Shown: positions 1 to 8,360 of the stretch, one piece after another
How the letters are laid out: the number at the start of each line of letters is the position of its first letter
Numbering within the stretch: position 1 is the first letter of the stretch
Source: Rubrivivax gelatinosus
Lineage (GTDB): Bacteria; Pseudomonadota; Gammaproteobacteria; Burkholderiales; Burkholderiaceae_C
Assembly (NCBI RefSeq): GCF_016583785.1
Contig: NZ_NRRU01000004.1
Location: 30,309-94,308 of the forward strand
DNA: 64,000 nt
Direction of reading: 5' to 3'
The notes under the pieces: generated by a model
The model's database searches: none
What the model was told of the DNA's origin: nothing
What the model saw: the letters and a program-made list of their open reading frames with translations, nothing else
Position numbers and translations under genes: made by a program

Positions 1-1
1 G

Positions 2-253
2 CTGACGGCCGGTGTCACGCTTTGGATCTTGCTGTCGCTGAATCCGGTCGCCAGCCCCTGGCTGGGGGTCAAGTTGCTGCTGCTGGTGCTGTACATCGTG
101 CTCGGCTCGCTGGCGCTCAAGCGGGCGCGGGCACCGGCAGCGCGCCGTGCCAGCTACGCCGGGGCCTTGATGGTCTACCTGTTCATGGTGTCGGTGGCGA
201 ATTCGCACCACCCGCTGGGGTTCTTGCAGGTTTGGCTGACGCATGGCGACTGA
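2..253 (+). CDS. SirB2-like integral membrane protein, 3' part only
   Basis: The frame is open from the window edge, so the N-terminus lies outside. The visible 83 residues hold hydrophobic stretches around LGVKLLLLVLYIVLGSLAL and AGALMVYLFMVSVA, separated by a basic loop. The end NSHHPLGF and this spacing resemble the C-terminal half of the SirB family (invasion gene expression up-regulator SirB), small four-helix inner-membrane proteins of unknown biochemical role that are common in Betaproteobacteria. It ends before the sensor kinase start proposed here, although a GTG/ATG reading of the kinase at 243 would overlap it by 11 bases. The family call rests on the pattern of the last two helices only. 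Confidence 0.6.
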   Translation: MTAGVTLWILLSLNPVASPWLGVKLLLLVLYIVLGSLALKRARAPAARRASYAGALMVYLFMVSVANSHHPLGFLQVWLTHGD

Positions 254-311
254 AGTCACTCCGAGCCTTGACCAGGTTCGGTCCATTTACAGCCTCCAGT
301 ACAGTGCACGC

Positions 312-2189
312 ATGCCTCGGTCATGGAGCCTCTCCGCCAAGCTTGGTGCCATCGGGACCACCTTGTTGCTGATGGCGTTTGCCTCGATCGGGCTGACGCT
401 TTGGGTGACCTGGCAGTTGGAAGGAGGTGCGGCTGCTGTCAACGAGGCCGGCCGGATGCGCATGCAGACCTGGCGCATGGCCCAGACGCTGGCCCGCTCG
501 GACGCGCAACAGATCGCAGGGCTGGCGGCGCAGTTCGACCAAAGCGTGAGCGTGCTGCGCACGGGCGACCCGGCACGTCCGCTGCTCGTTCCACACGACG
601 CCCTGTCGCGGCAGGCCTTTGCGGCTGTACAGCGCGACTGGCTGGAGCTCAAGGCCAGTTGGACCGCATTGCCTGGATCGGGTGCCGAGTTGTCAGGGCA
701 GCAGGCCGATGCCTTTGTGGCCCGCATCGACACCTTCGTGTCGGCGATCGAGCACCACCTGGCCCGACTGACGGCCATCCTGAATGCCGTGCAGTTCGTG
801 ATGGTGGCGCTGACCATCGGTAGCGCGATTGCCTTGCTGTATTCGGCCTATCTTTTCATCTTCAACCCGCTGTCCCGGTTGCAGGCCGGTTTGGCCCGGG
901 TCGAGGCGGGCGACTTGGGCGCGCGGGTCGATCCAGGCGCCAACGACGAATTCGGCGCGCTCGCGGCCGGTTTCAACCGCATGGCCGAAACCCTGCAGGG
1001 CCTGTACCAGAACCTCGAGTCCAAGGTGCAGGAAAAGACCGAGCATCTGGAGGCGCAGCGAGCGCGCCTGGCGGCTTTGTACGAGTCCGCCGCGTTCGTG
1101 GCGCGTGCCGAAACCTTGGAGGCGCTGGCGCAGGGCATTGCCAAGCAGGTGCGCCAGGTGGCCCGCGCCGACGCTTCGGCCGTGCGTTGGTCGGACGAGG
1201 CCAACCGCAAGTACCTGTTGCTGGCGTCGGATTGTTTGCCGCAAGCCGTGATCGACGAGGAACTGTGCATTCCCACGGGCGACTGCCTGTGTGGCCAGCC
1301 CCAGGGCGGCGCCATGACACGGGTGATCCCAATACTGCCGGACGGCCCCGCGTCGCGCCTTGGACACTGCGCCCAAGAAGGCTTCCAGACCGTCATCAGC
1401 GTGCCCGTCAGGCTGCACGAGCGAATGGTTGGCGAGCTCAACCTGTTCTACCGCGAACCCAGGGCATTGTCCGACGACGACCGTGCCTTGCTGGAGACCA
1501 TCGCCAGCCATCTGGCGGGTGCGATCGAGGGCCTGCGTGCAGCAGCCCTGCAACGTGAGACCGCCGTGGCCGAAGAGCGCAGCTTCATCGCGCGGGAACT
1601 GCACGATTCCATCGCCCAGAGCCTGGCCTTCCTGAAGATCCAGTTGGGCCTGCTGCGCAGTGACATTAAGAGCACTGATGCAGCCCGAATCGAAAGAACC
1701 CTGGGCGAACTCGACGCCGGCGTTCACGAGAGTCTCGGCGACGTGCGTGAACTGCTGGTGCACTTCCGCACCCGCACCAACAGCGAAGACATTGCACCCG
1801 CCCTGAAGACCACGCTGCAGAAGTTCGAGCACCAGACCGGCCTGGCCACCCATCTGGACATCGAAGGCGACGGCATGCCGCTGCCGGCCGACGTGCAGGT
1901 GCAGGTGCTGCATGTCGTGCAGGAGGCTCTGTCCAACGTGCGCAAGCATGCGCAGGCGAGAGAGGTGTGGGTGGAAGTGCAGCAGACGCCGCAGTGGCGC
2001 GTGGAAGTGCGCGACGACGGCTGTGGCTTCGACCCCGATGGCGCCGGCCCCGACGAGACCCATGTGGGGCTGCGCATCATGCGCGAACGGGCGCACAACA
2101 TCGGCGCGACGGTGGAGGTGGCCTCGGTGCCAGGCTCGGGCACTTGCGTGGTGCTGAAGCTGCCCGAACGTCTGGGGCTGGCCGCATGA
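312..2189 (+). CDS. narX: NarX-type nitrate/nitrite sensor histidine kinase
   Basis: This is an inner-membrane sensor kinase that would phosphorylate the adjacent NarL-type regulator in response to nitrate or nitrite. The order visible is: first membrane segment (residues 11–34), periplasmic P-box NEAGRMRMQTWR (44–55, the nitrate-binding helix of NarX/NarQ), a second membrane segment, a HAMP linker, a GAF-like central module with a cysteine cluster (ELCIPTGDCLCG), the HisKA_3 dimerisation helix with the phospho-acceptor His431 in RELHDSIAQ, and a HATPase with DDGCGF. The ATG at 312 (MPRSWSLSAKL) puts the first helix at the N-terminus as in the family. An in-frame ATG at 243 would add 23 residues that match nothing. 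The stop overlaps the regulator start in ATGA. Confidence 0.9.
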   Translation: MPRSWSLSAKLGAIGTTLLLMAFASIGLTLWVTWQLEGGAAAVNEAGRMRMQTWRMAQTLARSDAQQIAGLAAQFDQSVSVLRTGDPARPLLVPHDALSRQAFAAVQRDWLELKASWTALPGSGAELSGQQADAFVARIDTFVSAIEHHLARLTAILNAVQFVMVALTIGSAIALLYSAYLFIFNPLSRLQAGLARVEAGDLGARVDPGANDEFGALAAGFNRMAETLQGLYQNLESKVQEKTEHLEAQRARLAALYESAAFVARAETLEALAQGIAKQVRQVARADASAVRWSDEANRKYLLLASDCLPQAVIDEELCIPTGDCLCGQPQGGAMTRVIPILPDGPASRLGHCAQEGFQTVISVPVRLHERMVGELNLFYREPRALSDDDRALLETIASHLAGAIEGLRAAALQRETAVAEERSFIARELHDSIAQSLAFLKIQLGLLRSDIKSTDAARIERTLGELDAGVHESLGDVRELLVHFRTRTNSEDIAPALKTTLQKFEHQTGLATHLDIEGDGMPLPADVQVQVLHVVQEALSNVRKHAQAREVWVEVQQTPQWRVEVRDDGCGFDPDGAGPDETHVGLRIMRERAHNIGATVEVASVPGSGTCVVLKLPERLGLAA

Positions 2190-2857
2190 TCGCCGCACAG
2201 CCTATTCGCGTGCTGGTGGTCGACGACCACACGCTGTTCCGCCGTGGACTGATTTCGCTGCTGGCGGGCGACGCCCGCTTTCAGGTGGTGGCCGAGGCCG
2301 GCGACGCCAACGAGGCGCATCAGCGGGCTGCGCAAACCCAGCCCGACGTGATCCTGCTGGACAACCACATGCCTGGCGTCAACGGCGTCGACGCGCTGGC
2401 CGGGTTCAAGGCATCGTCGCCCCAGGCTCGGGTGCTGATGCTGACCGTCAGCGAGGACGAGCGAGACCTGGCGGCCGCCTTGCGCGGCGGCGCCCGTGGC
2501 TACCTGCTCAAGACCATGGACAGCGAAATGCTGGCCTCGGCCATCCAACGCACGATGGCAGGCGAATCGGTCGTCAGCCCCGAGATGACGAGCAAGCTGG
2601 TCAATGCCTTCCAGACTGGGCAGGGCACTGCCACACCATCGCCGCCGGCCGTCGATACCGACCCCATCCACAGCCTGTCGCCGCGTGAGCGCGAGATCCT
2701 GGCCCTGATCGCCAAGGGCGCCAGCAACAAGGAATTGGCGCGCGAACTGAACATTGCCGAAGCCACGGTGAAGATCCACGTGCAGCACATCCTGCGCAAG
2801 CTGAACCTCACCTCGAGGGTGCAGGCGGCGGTGTACCTGGCAGGGCGGCAGGGGTGA
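2186..2857 (+). CDS. narL: NarL-type response regulator
   Basis: This 223-residue cytoplasmic transcription factor pairs with the kinase before it. The receiver domain begins IRVLVVDDHTLFRRG and carries the acidic pair at 13–14 and the phosphorylated Asp59 in ILLDNHMPG. A linker leads to a LuxR/NarL HTH with the signature LSPREREILALIAKGASNKE near residues 155–175. The ATG at 2186 overlaps the kinase stop (ATGA), which indicates translational coupling. In related bacteria NarXL controls nitrate respiration genes, and here it sits beside nitric-oxide detoxification genes, so a role in switching on denitrification is likely. The target promoters cannot be read from this window. Confidence 0.9.
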   Translation: MIAAQPIRVLVVDDHTLFRRGLISLLAGDARFQVVAEAGDANEAHQRAAQTQPDVILLDNHMPGVNGVDALAGFKASSPQARVLMLTVSEDERDLAAALRGGARGYLLKTMDSEMLASAIQRTMAGESVVSPEMTSKLVNAFQTGQGTATPSPPAVDTDPIHSLSPREREILALIAKGASNKELARELNIAEATVKIHVQHILRKLNLTSRVQAAVYLAGRQG

Positions 2858-3435
2858 ACGCCGAGGACGAACTGCTGGACCTGCTCGCGCTGCGTTACTC
2901 AGTGGGGCCTAAGTATTTGGCGCCTCCTGGGCCCAGCGCAGAGCAGTGGGCCCGCGCCGCGGACCTGGCCTTGCGTGCGCCTGACCATGGCGGTCTGCGT
3001 CCGTTCCGGTTTGTCGTGATCGGTGACCGCCAGCGCGTTGCATTGGCCGGGTTGTTTGCAACGGGTGCTCAGCAACGTGGGCAGACCGCCGAAGAAGTCG
3101 AGCGCGCCCGGTCGCGTGCCTTCAACGGCCCCGGGCTCGTTGCGCTGGTCGCCCGCGTGCGCGACGACGTGCCCGATGTCCCGCCGCACGAGCAGTGGCT
3201 GTGCGTCGGCGCGGCGCTGATGAACTTCATGAATGCCCTGCACCTGATGGGCTTTGGTGCCAAGGCGCTGAGCGGTGCTACGGTGTCCGACCGGGCCGTG
3301 CACACGGCGTTCTGCGGGTCGGGAGAACGGCTTGCCAACTGGGTCATCGCGGGCCGTCCTGTCCGCGCGGCGCATCCGAAGGCTGGGGCTGAAGCATCAG
3401 CCGTCATCAGCGGCTGGCGTATTGATCAGGGCTGA
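2854..3435 (+). CDS. Small nitroreductase-family flavoprotein
   Basis: The 193-residue protein has the nitroreductase fold pattern: LALRYSVGPKYL near the N-terminus (the FMN phosphate-contacting RRSV-like motif), APDHGGLRPFRFVVI, and a C-terminal GERLANWVIAGRP in the place of the usual FLYIG segment. It is closest in layout to the short YdjA-like group, which uses FMN and NAD(P)H. The start is a GTG at 2854 inside the narL stop region, so it is the third gene of the narXL operon. The physiological substrate is unknown. Its tail overlaps the convergent hemerythrin gene by 10 bases. Confidence 0.75.
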   Translation: MNAEDELLDLLALRYSVGPKYLAPPGPSAEQWARAADLALRAPDHGGLRPFRFVVIGDRQRVALAGLFATGAQQRGQTAEEVERARSRAFNGPGLVALVARVRDDVPDVPPHEQWLCVGAALMNFMNALHLMGFGAKALSGATVSDRAVHTAFCGSGERLANWVIAGRPVRAAHPKAGAEASAVISGWRIDQG

Positions 3436-4007
3436 GGCGCGATCGCTGCGGTCGCCGCGTTCACTGCGACAGCGCCGCGCCGGCTGCGCATGGCCAGGCC
3501 GATGCGATCGAGTTCGACATCGCTCAGCAAGCGGGTCGCCATGGGCAGCAGTTCGGCTTCCTCGCGGGCGATGTGCTGCTCGTACAGCTGCACGAAGCCC
3601 GGTACATCGGCGTCGGCCAGCGTTGACGCGGCGCCTTTGGCGACTTGCAACAACCGCTGGCGCATGGAAGCCCAGCGCTGCTCCAGCAAACGGTGATCAC
3701 GGCACAGCGACGCGGTTAGATCGCGCAGGCAAACCGCATCGGAGCCGGCCATGGACTCCAGCAGGGCAGGAAACAGATCCTGCTCCTCGTCCTCGTGGTG
3801 GTGGCGCGCGGCAGTATCGAAGTAGCGCATGACGGCGCTCGCGGCTTCTTGCGCAGGGCGGTCCGCGCCATGGGTCTGCAGGTGGGTGACCAGGCGCAGC
3901 AGGGTTTCGCACTGGTGCTGCACACGTCCATGGCAGGCCGCCAGCATTTCAAGCGGGACTTCGAAGCCGACGGCAGGGGCGCTGTGGCCGGGGAGGGTCA
4001 GGGCCAT
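3426..4007 (-). CDS. Hemerythrin (HHE) domain protein
   Basis: This 193-residue cytoplasmic protein is predicted to bind a di-iron centre. The helical bundle shows HGRVQHQCETL, HHHEDEEQDLFPALLES and YEQHIAREEAELLPMA, which supply the H/E ligands of the HHE family (His and Glu in HxxxE and HxxxE contexts). HHE proteins near NsrR and NO reductase genes are often linked to oxygen or nitric-oxide sensing or to repair of Fe–S centres (YtfE/RIC-like), but this sequence lacks the N-terminal ScdA-like Cys region. It lies 22 bases after nsrR on the same strand, so the two are probably co-transcribed and under NsrR control. Confidence 0.8.
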   Translation of the reverse strand: MALTLPGHSAPAVGFEVPLEMLAACHGRVQHQCETLLRLVTHLQTHGADRPAQEAASAVMRYFDTAARHHHEDEEQDLFPALLESMAGSDAVCLRDLTASLCRDHRLLEQRWASMRQRLLQVAKGAASTLADADVPGFVQLYEQHIAREEAELLPMATRLLSDVELDRIGLAMRSRRGAVAVNAATAAIAPQP

Positions 4008-4029
4008 GGTGGATTGATCCTGTGGGCCT

Positions 4030-4539
4030 TCAGGCGCTGCTGCCCGGGCGCGCGGCGCGCCGCGGGATCGGTGCGGCCACCACCGCAGGCAGCTTGCGGC
4101 CCGTCTGCGATAGGGGCGACTTGCCTTTGGTCGCTGACTGGCCGTGTGTCATGTGCGCCAGCGTGGCGCCGTCCAGCGCCTTGAAATAACCCGCCAGCGC
4201 GTCGTCGAAGAGGTGCTTCAGCCGGCAGCTCGGCGTCAGCGTGCAGGCGTTGGTGGTGGCGTCGAAACACTCCACCAGCCTGAAGTCGGTCTCGGTGGCG
4301 CGCACCACATCGCCGATGCGTATGGTCTCGGGCTCGGCCAGCAGCCGCAGGCCACCGCCGCGGCCCCGGGTGGTTTCGAGCAGCCCTTGCCGCGCCAGGT
4401 CGTTGACGACCTTCATCAGGTGGTTCTTCGACAGCCCGTGGTGCTCGGCCAGTTCGCCGATCGTCACCAGGCGGTCTCGGTGCGCCGCACAGTACATCAG
4501 CACCCGCAGCGTGTAGTCGGTGTATTCGGACAGGCGCAT
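4030..4539 (-). CDS. nsrR: Rrf2-family nitric-oxide-sensing repressor NsrR
   Basis: The 169-residue protein starts MRLSEYTDYTLRVLMY, the typical NsrR winged-helix N-terminus. The recognition helix is around GLSKNHLMKVVNDLARQG. Three cysteines, C91, C99 and C105 (VECFDATTNACTLTPSC), have the NsrR spacing and would ligate a [4Fe-4S] or [2Fe-2S] cluster that nitric oxide destroys. The C-terminal 45 residues are low-complexity and basic. It is divergent from nnrS across a short gap that contains a strong dyad, so autoregulation together with control of the nnrS block is likely. IscR was considered, but the Cys spacing and context favour NsrR. Confidence 0.9.
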   Translation of the reverse strand: MRLSEYTDYTLRVLMYCAAHRDRLVTIGELAEHHGLSKNHLMKVVNDLARQGLLETTRGRGGGLRLLAEPETIRIGDVVRATETDFRLVECFDATTNACTLTPSCRLKHLFDDALAGYFKALDGATLAHMTHGQSATKGKSPLSQTGRKLPAVVAAPIPRRAARPGSSA

Positions 4540-4547
4540 GGCAATCC

Positions 4548-4576
4548 TTAAAGATGCACACAGTGTATTGCTTTAA
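4548..4576. promoter_or_regulatory. Candidate NsrR operator between nsrR and nnrS
   Basis: The half-sites TTAAAGATGCACA (4548–4560) and TGTATTGCTTTAA (4564–4576) form a dyad around CAG, with 9 of 13 arm positions symmetric. The arm AAAGATGCA matches the known NsrR half-site AAGATGCA. It begins 8 bases upstream of the nsrR start and lies ahead of nnrS. It also covers the first possible nnrS start at 4554, which argues for a downstream start. Confidence 0.65.
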
Positions 4577-4646
4577 GGGCGGCAAGTTATTAACATGTAC
4601 GCATGCTGCATCTTTTGACCGACAGCCCAGTTTGCAGGCTCCAGGG

Positions 4647-5891
4647 ATGGCGTTCACGGCCATGAAGGAACACATCCCCCTGGTCGCCACGGGCGCCCCC
4701 CAGAGCGTCGCGGCGACCGCTTCGAACGTACAGTTCCCGTCGCCTGGCTGGCCGCTGTTTCGCCTCGGATTCCGGCCGTTCTACCTGGGTGCGGCCGCAT
4801 TCGCCCTGTTCGCGGTCCCGTACTGGATCGCGGGCCTCCTGGGCTTGATGGCGCTGCCTTCGACGATGCCGCCGCTGCTGTGGCACGCCCACGAGATGCT
4901 CTACGGCTTTGCCGTGGCGGTGATCGTCGGCTTCCTGCTGACGGCCGGCAAGGCCTGGACGGGCCTGGCCACGCCGCGCGGTGCCACGCTGGCGGTGATG
5001 GCGGGGCTGTGGCTGGCAGCGCGGCTGTCCGCCGTGGGGGCGCCGTACGCGGTCTACGCCGTTCTGGACGTGGTGCTGCTGCCTTGGGTGGCCTTCGTGC
5101 TGATCAGGGTGCTGCTGAAAGCCGGCAACCGCCGCAACCTGCCACTGGGCGCGATCCTGCTGCTGCTGGCGACAGCCAATCTCACCTTTCACGCTGCGGT
5201 GCTGGGCTGGCTGGACATCGATCCGCTGCGGGCGCTGCATGCTGGGTTGGCCCTGGTCGTGATGATCGAATGCGTGATCGCGGGGCGGGTGATTCCGGCC
5301 TTCACGATGTCGGCGCTGCCAGGCCGACAGCTGAAGGTGCCGGCCTGGCTGGAGCGCAGCACGCTGGCGGCGACGGCGCTGTCGCTGGCGGCCTGGGTGC
5401 TGCTGCCGGCCAACCGGATCACGGCGGCTGGGTTCGCCCTGGCGGCGCTGTTGCATGCCGCTAGGTTGTGGCACTGGCAGCCCTTGCGCACCCGTGCGCG
5501 CCCCATCCTGTGGGTACTGCACGCGGCGTACGCCTGGTTGCCCGTAGGCTTCTTGCTGCTGGCCTGGGCGCAGGTGGGTGGCGTGGCCGCTTCTGCCGGT
5601 ATTCACGCTCTGGCGGTGGGTGCCACGGCCGGGCTCATCGTCGGCATGGTCACCCGCACGGCGCGAGGCCACACGGGGCGCCCGCTCAAGGTGTCGAGTC
5701 TGGAGGTGGGCGCCTACCTGCTGGTGGCGGGTGCTGCCGTCGCTCGGGTGCTGCTCCCCTTGGTGGCGCCGGCCCACACGGCCGACTGGCTCGTGGTGGC
5801 TGCAGCCGCCTGGGCCGTGGCTTTCGCGCTCTACCTCTGGGTTTTCACGCCTTGGCTGCTGAGCAGTCGTCTCGACGGCAAGGACGGCTGA
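4647..5891 (+). CDS. nnrS: NnrS family haem–copper membrane protein
   Basis: NnrS is a polytopic inner-membrane protein (about 12 helices here in 414 residues) that lowers the cellular damage caused by nitric oxide. It binds haem and copper in Rhodobacter, and its chemistry is not settled. Family hallmarks visible are PLFRLGFRPFYLGAAAFAL, LLWHAHEMLYGFAVAVIVGF (conserved HxHEM), and MIECVIAGRVIPAFT. The ATG at 4647 is chosen because the in-frame ATG at 4554 sits inside the predicted NsrR operator. A second candidate is the ATG at 4662. It heads a co-directional block that ends with norD, so it would be induced by NO through NsrR. Confidence 0.88.
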   Translation: MAFTAMKEHIPLVATGAPQSVAATASNVQFPSPGWPLFRLGFRPFYLGAAAFALFAVPYWIAGLLGLMALPSTMPPLLWHAHEMLYGFAVAVIVGFLLTAGKAWTGLATPRGATLAVMAGLWLAARLSAVGAPYAVYAVLDVVLLPWVAFVLIRVLLKAGNRRNLPLGAILLLLATANLTFHAAVLGWLDIDPLRALHAGLALVVMIECVIAGRVIPAFTMSALPGRQLKVPAWLERSTLAATALSLAAWVLLPANRITAAGFALAALLHAARLWHWQPLRTRARPILWVLHAAYAWLPVGFLLLAWAQVGGVAASAGIHALAVGATAGLIVGMVTRTARGHTGRPLKVSSLEVGAYLLVAGAAVARVLLPLVAPAHTADWLVVAAAAWAVAFALYLWVFTPWLLSSRLDGKDG

Positions 5892-5968
5892 ACGTTCCCT
5901 TTCCCTCATCGCACTTCCACCGCGCATGTCGCGCGGGCAGGTGCGCACTTCACTCCTGAAAGGTTCCC

Positions 5969-6283
5969 ATGACTGCAAACCTGATTCAACCCACCTTTGA
6001 GTTGGACCTGCGCACCATTGCGCCGCGTGAGCGCCACCCGCTGATCTTCGGTCGCTTCGACGCCCTGGCCACCGGCCAGACACTGCAACTCGTGAACGAC
6101 CACAACCCGCAACCGCTGCGCTATCAGTTCGAAGACCGCGCTTTGGGGCAGTTCGAATGGGCCACGCTGGAAGCCGGCCCGTCGGTCTGGCGCATCCAGA
6201 TCAGCCGCATCGCTGACGCCGTCGCGCCGTCGGCGGCCGCCAAGGGCGATTCCTGCTGCTCGGGCGGCGCCTGTTGCGGTTGA
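5969..6283 (+). CDS. DUF2249 domain protein
   Basis: The 104-residue protein begins with the DUF2249 core: ELDLRTIAPRERHPLIFGRFDAL, then LQLVNDHNPQPLRYQFED. This SirA/TusA-like alpha/beta fold recurs next to NnrS, hemerythrin and NorB genes and is thought to take part in NO or Fe–S metabolism, without a proven reaction. The C-terminus ends in four cysteines as two pairs (SCCSGGACCG), which could bind metal. It lies 77 bases after nnrS and 18 bases before the ferredoxin gene. The start is preceded by a good GAAAGG ribosome-binding site. Confidence 0.8.
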   Translation: MTANLIQPTFELDLRTIAPRERHPLIFGRFDALATGQTLQLVNDHNPQPLRYQFEDRALGQFEWATLEAGPSVWRIQISRIADAVAPSAAAKGDSCCSGGACCG

Positions 6284-6301
6284 CATCTCGCACGCGCAGC
6301 G

Positions 6302-6625
6302 ATGACCTTCGTCGTCACCGAAGCCTGCATCCGGTGCAAGTACACCGATTGCGTGGACGTGTGTCCGGTCGACGCATTTCGCGAAGGACCGAACTTCCTG
6401 GTCATCGACCCGGACGAGTGCATCGACTGCGCGGTCTGCGTTCCCGAGTGCCCGGTGAATGCCATCTATGCCGAAGAAGACGTACCCACCGGCCAGCAGC
6501 ACTTCACGCCGCTGAACGCCGAGCTGTCGCGCGAATGGAAACCCATCACGAAAACCAAGCTCGCGCTGCCGGATGCCGAAGCCTGGAGCAAGATCGAACA
6601 CAAGCTGGGCGAGCTGAAGCGATGA
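6302..6625 (+). CDS. 7Fe/8Fe ferredoxin, FdxA type (first copy)
   Basis: This 107-residue soluble electron carrier holds [14 protein letters not shown] at 9–22 and [12 protein letters not shown] after it, giving the ligands of one [3Fe-4S] and one [4Fe-4S] cluster as in Azotobacter ferredoxin I. The C-terminal cap ([17 protein letters not shown]) is also typical. Unlike the second copy at 47698–48021, residue 25 is Ala (CPVDAF) instead of Cys (CPVDCF). That Cys is not a ligand in the Azotobacter protein but tunes the neighbouring cluster. The gene sits between DUF2249 and ccoG, so it probably serves the nitrogen-oxide block. Confidence 0.9.
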   Translation: MTFVVTEACIRCKYTDCVDVCPVDAFREGPNFLVIDPDECIDCAVCVPECPVNAIYAEEDVPTGQQHFTPLNAELSREWKPITKTKLALPDAEAWSKIEHKLGELKR

Positions 6626-6671
6626 AAGCCCTGATGCGATGTGACTGCTCGTTGGCCGGCACGCCCTGAGA

Positions 6672-8138
6672 ATGGCAAGTTCCAGGAAGGTCATCCCCAT
6701 CGCACCGGCAGCGGGCTCGAGCGACGACGGCGAGCAGTTCGTCTCGATGTACCAGAAGCAGGCGACGATCTACCCGCGTGCAGTGAAGGGTTGGTTCGCC
6801 ACTTGGCGATGGGTCTTCGTCTGGCTCACGCAGTTGCTGTTCTACGGTGTCCCCTGGTTGCAATGGGGCGGACGCCAGGCCGTGCTGTTCGATCTGGAGG
6901 CGCAACGCTTCTACATCTTCGGCCTGCTGCTCTATCCACAGGACCTGATCTTTCTGGCGGCGCTGCTGGTGCTGTCTGCGCTGGCCTTGTTCTTCTTCAC
7001 CGCCGTGGCCGGCCGGCTGTGGTGCGGCTACACCTGCCCGCAGACGGTCTACACGGAGATCTTCATGTGGGCCGAGCGCAGGATCGAAGGCGACCGCATC
7101 GCGCGCATGCGGCTGGACCAGGCGCCCTGGGGCGCGAACAAGATCTTGCGCAAGGGCGCCAAGCAGGGGGTGTGGCTGGCCATCGCGCTGATCACTGGCT
7201 TCAGCTTCGTCGGCTACTTCACGCCGATCCGGGAACTGGCCGCCGCCGCCGTGGCCCTGGACATGTCGGCGTGGAACGCCTTCTGGGTGCTGTTCTATGG
7301 CGCCGCCACCTACGGCAATGCGGGCTTCCTGCGAGAGCAGATGTGCAAGTACATGTGCCCCTACGCACGCTTCCAGAGCGCCCTGATTGACAAGGACTCC
7401 CTGGTCATCGCCTACGACGCCGGTCGCGGCGATCCGCGCGGCTCACGCTCGAAGAAGACGAACGCCGCCGCGCAGGGACTGGGCGACTGCATCGACTGCA
7501 CCTTGTGCGTGCAAGTGTGCCCCACCGGCATCGACATCCGCAACGGGCTGCAGAACGAGTGCATCGGCTGCGCGGCCTGCATCGACGTCTGCGACGACGT
7601 GATGGACAAGATGGGCTACGCCAAGGGGCTGATCCGCTACTCCACCGAAAACGGTGTCGTGAACGGCTGGACGCGGCTACAGATGTTCAAGCGTACCTTG
7701 CGGCCGCGTGTGCTGATTTACGGGGCGGTGCTCTCCGCGGCGAGCATCGCCTTTGCGACCAGCGTGGCGATGCGCAGCCCGTTCAAGTTCGATGTGGTGA
7801 AGGACCGCGGTGCATTGGCGCGTGTGGTGGAGGAGGGCGCGGTCGAGAACGTCTATCGCATCCAGATCATGAACCGCACCGAAGGCAGGCAGACCTACCG
7901 GGTGGCCGCTTCCGGGATTGAGGGGTTGGAGGTCTTGGCCGTGCCCACAAGTGCTGGCCCGGCCGCTGTAGCGTCGATGTCGGTCAGCCTGCGCCTGCCT
8001 TCCGCCGTGGCGCAAGGGCTTGCGGGCAGATCAGTGCCCGTGGTGTTTGAAGTCACGGGTGTGCAACCCCGTGACGCGGACGGCGTGGACAGATCAGCGA
8101 TCGAGCTCGAGAAGTCGACCTTCTTCGTCCCGCGTTAG
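6672..8138 (+). CDS. ccoG: CcoG/FixG polyferredoxin-like membrane protein
   Basis: CcoG is a membrane cupric reductase needed for assembly of cbb3-type cytochrome oxidase. This 488-residue copy has the expected order: N-terminal helices, GRLWCGYTCPQTVYTEIFMW, two ferredoxin motifs (CIDCTLCVQVCPTGIDIRNG and CIGCAACIDVCDDVMDKMGY), a further membrane helix, and the C-terminal Ig-like FixG domain. It is normally next to ccoNOQP, but here no oxidase genes are present and it is embedded in the NO block. It could serve copper or metal-centre supply for another haem–copper-type enzyme. Whether it is the only ccoG in the genome cannot be judged. Confidence 0.9.
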   Translation: MASSRKVIPIAPAAGSSDDGEQFVSMYQKQATIYPRAVKGWFATWRWVFVWLTQLLFYGVPWLQWGGRQAVLFDLEAQRFYIFGLLLYPQDLIFLAALLVLSALALFFFTAVAGRLWCGYTCPQTVYTEIFMWAERRIEGDRIARMRLDQAPWGANKILRKGAKQGVWLAIALITGFSFVGYFTPIRELAAAAVALDMSAWNAFWVLFYGAATYGNAGFLREQMCKYMCPYARFQSALIDKDSLVIAYDAGRGDPRGSRSKKTNAAAQGLGDCIDCTLCVQVCPTGIDIRNGLQNECIGCAACIDVCDDVMDKMGYAKGLIRYSTENGVVNGWTRLQMFKRTLRPRVLIYGAVLSAASIAFATSVAMRSPFKFDVVKDRGALARVVEEGAVENVYRIQIMNRTEGRQTYRVAASGIEGLEVLAVPTSAGPAAVASMSVSLRLPSAVAQGLAGRSVPVVFEVTGVQPRDADGVDRSAIELEKSTFFVPR

Positions 8139-8360
8139 ACCGCTCCGACTTGTCAGAGGCCGCGCCCTTTGCCCGCCTCAGCAGGCGTGCTGCGTTCGAG
8201 GATGCGAACAGGCAGGTTGAATGTCGGGGTGATCATCTATCCGTGCCTCACAAAAACGAGTTGCTCTTTGGCACGCCATGAGTGCGCTCCCGCACAGATG
8301 CAGAAGGCGGACTGAGCGCAGGCTCGCCTGTGGGGCGCATCTGCGCCATTGACGTTCAGG
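8139..8360. other. Intergenic gap after ccoG
   Basis: This stretch of about 220 bases has no open frame with coding character and no clear rho-independent hairpin. I looked for FNR-type (TTGAT-N4-ATCAA) and NsrR-type sites and saw none convincing. It may hold a promoter for the downstream small gene and the sdhB-like gene. Confidence 0.4.

Noticed and set aside
4030..4539. IscR or a general Rrf2 regulator in place of NsrR
   Set aside because: The Cys spacing, the AAGATGCA-type operator and the nnrS/nor neighbours all favour NsrR.
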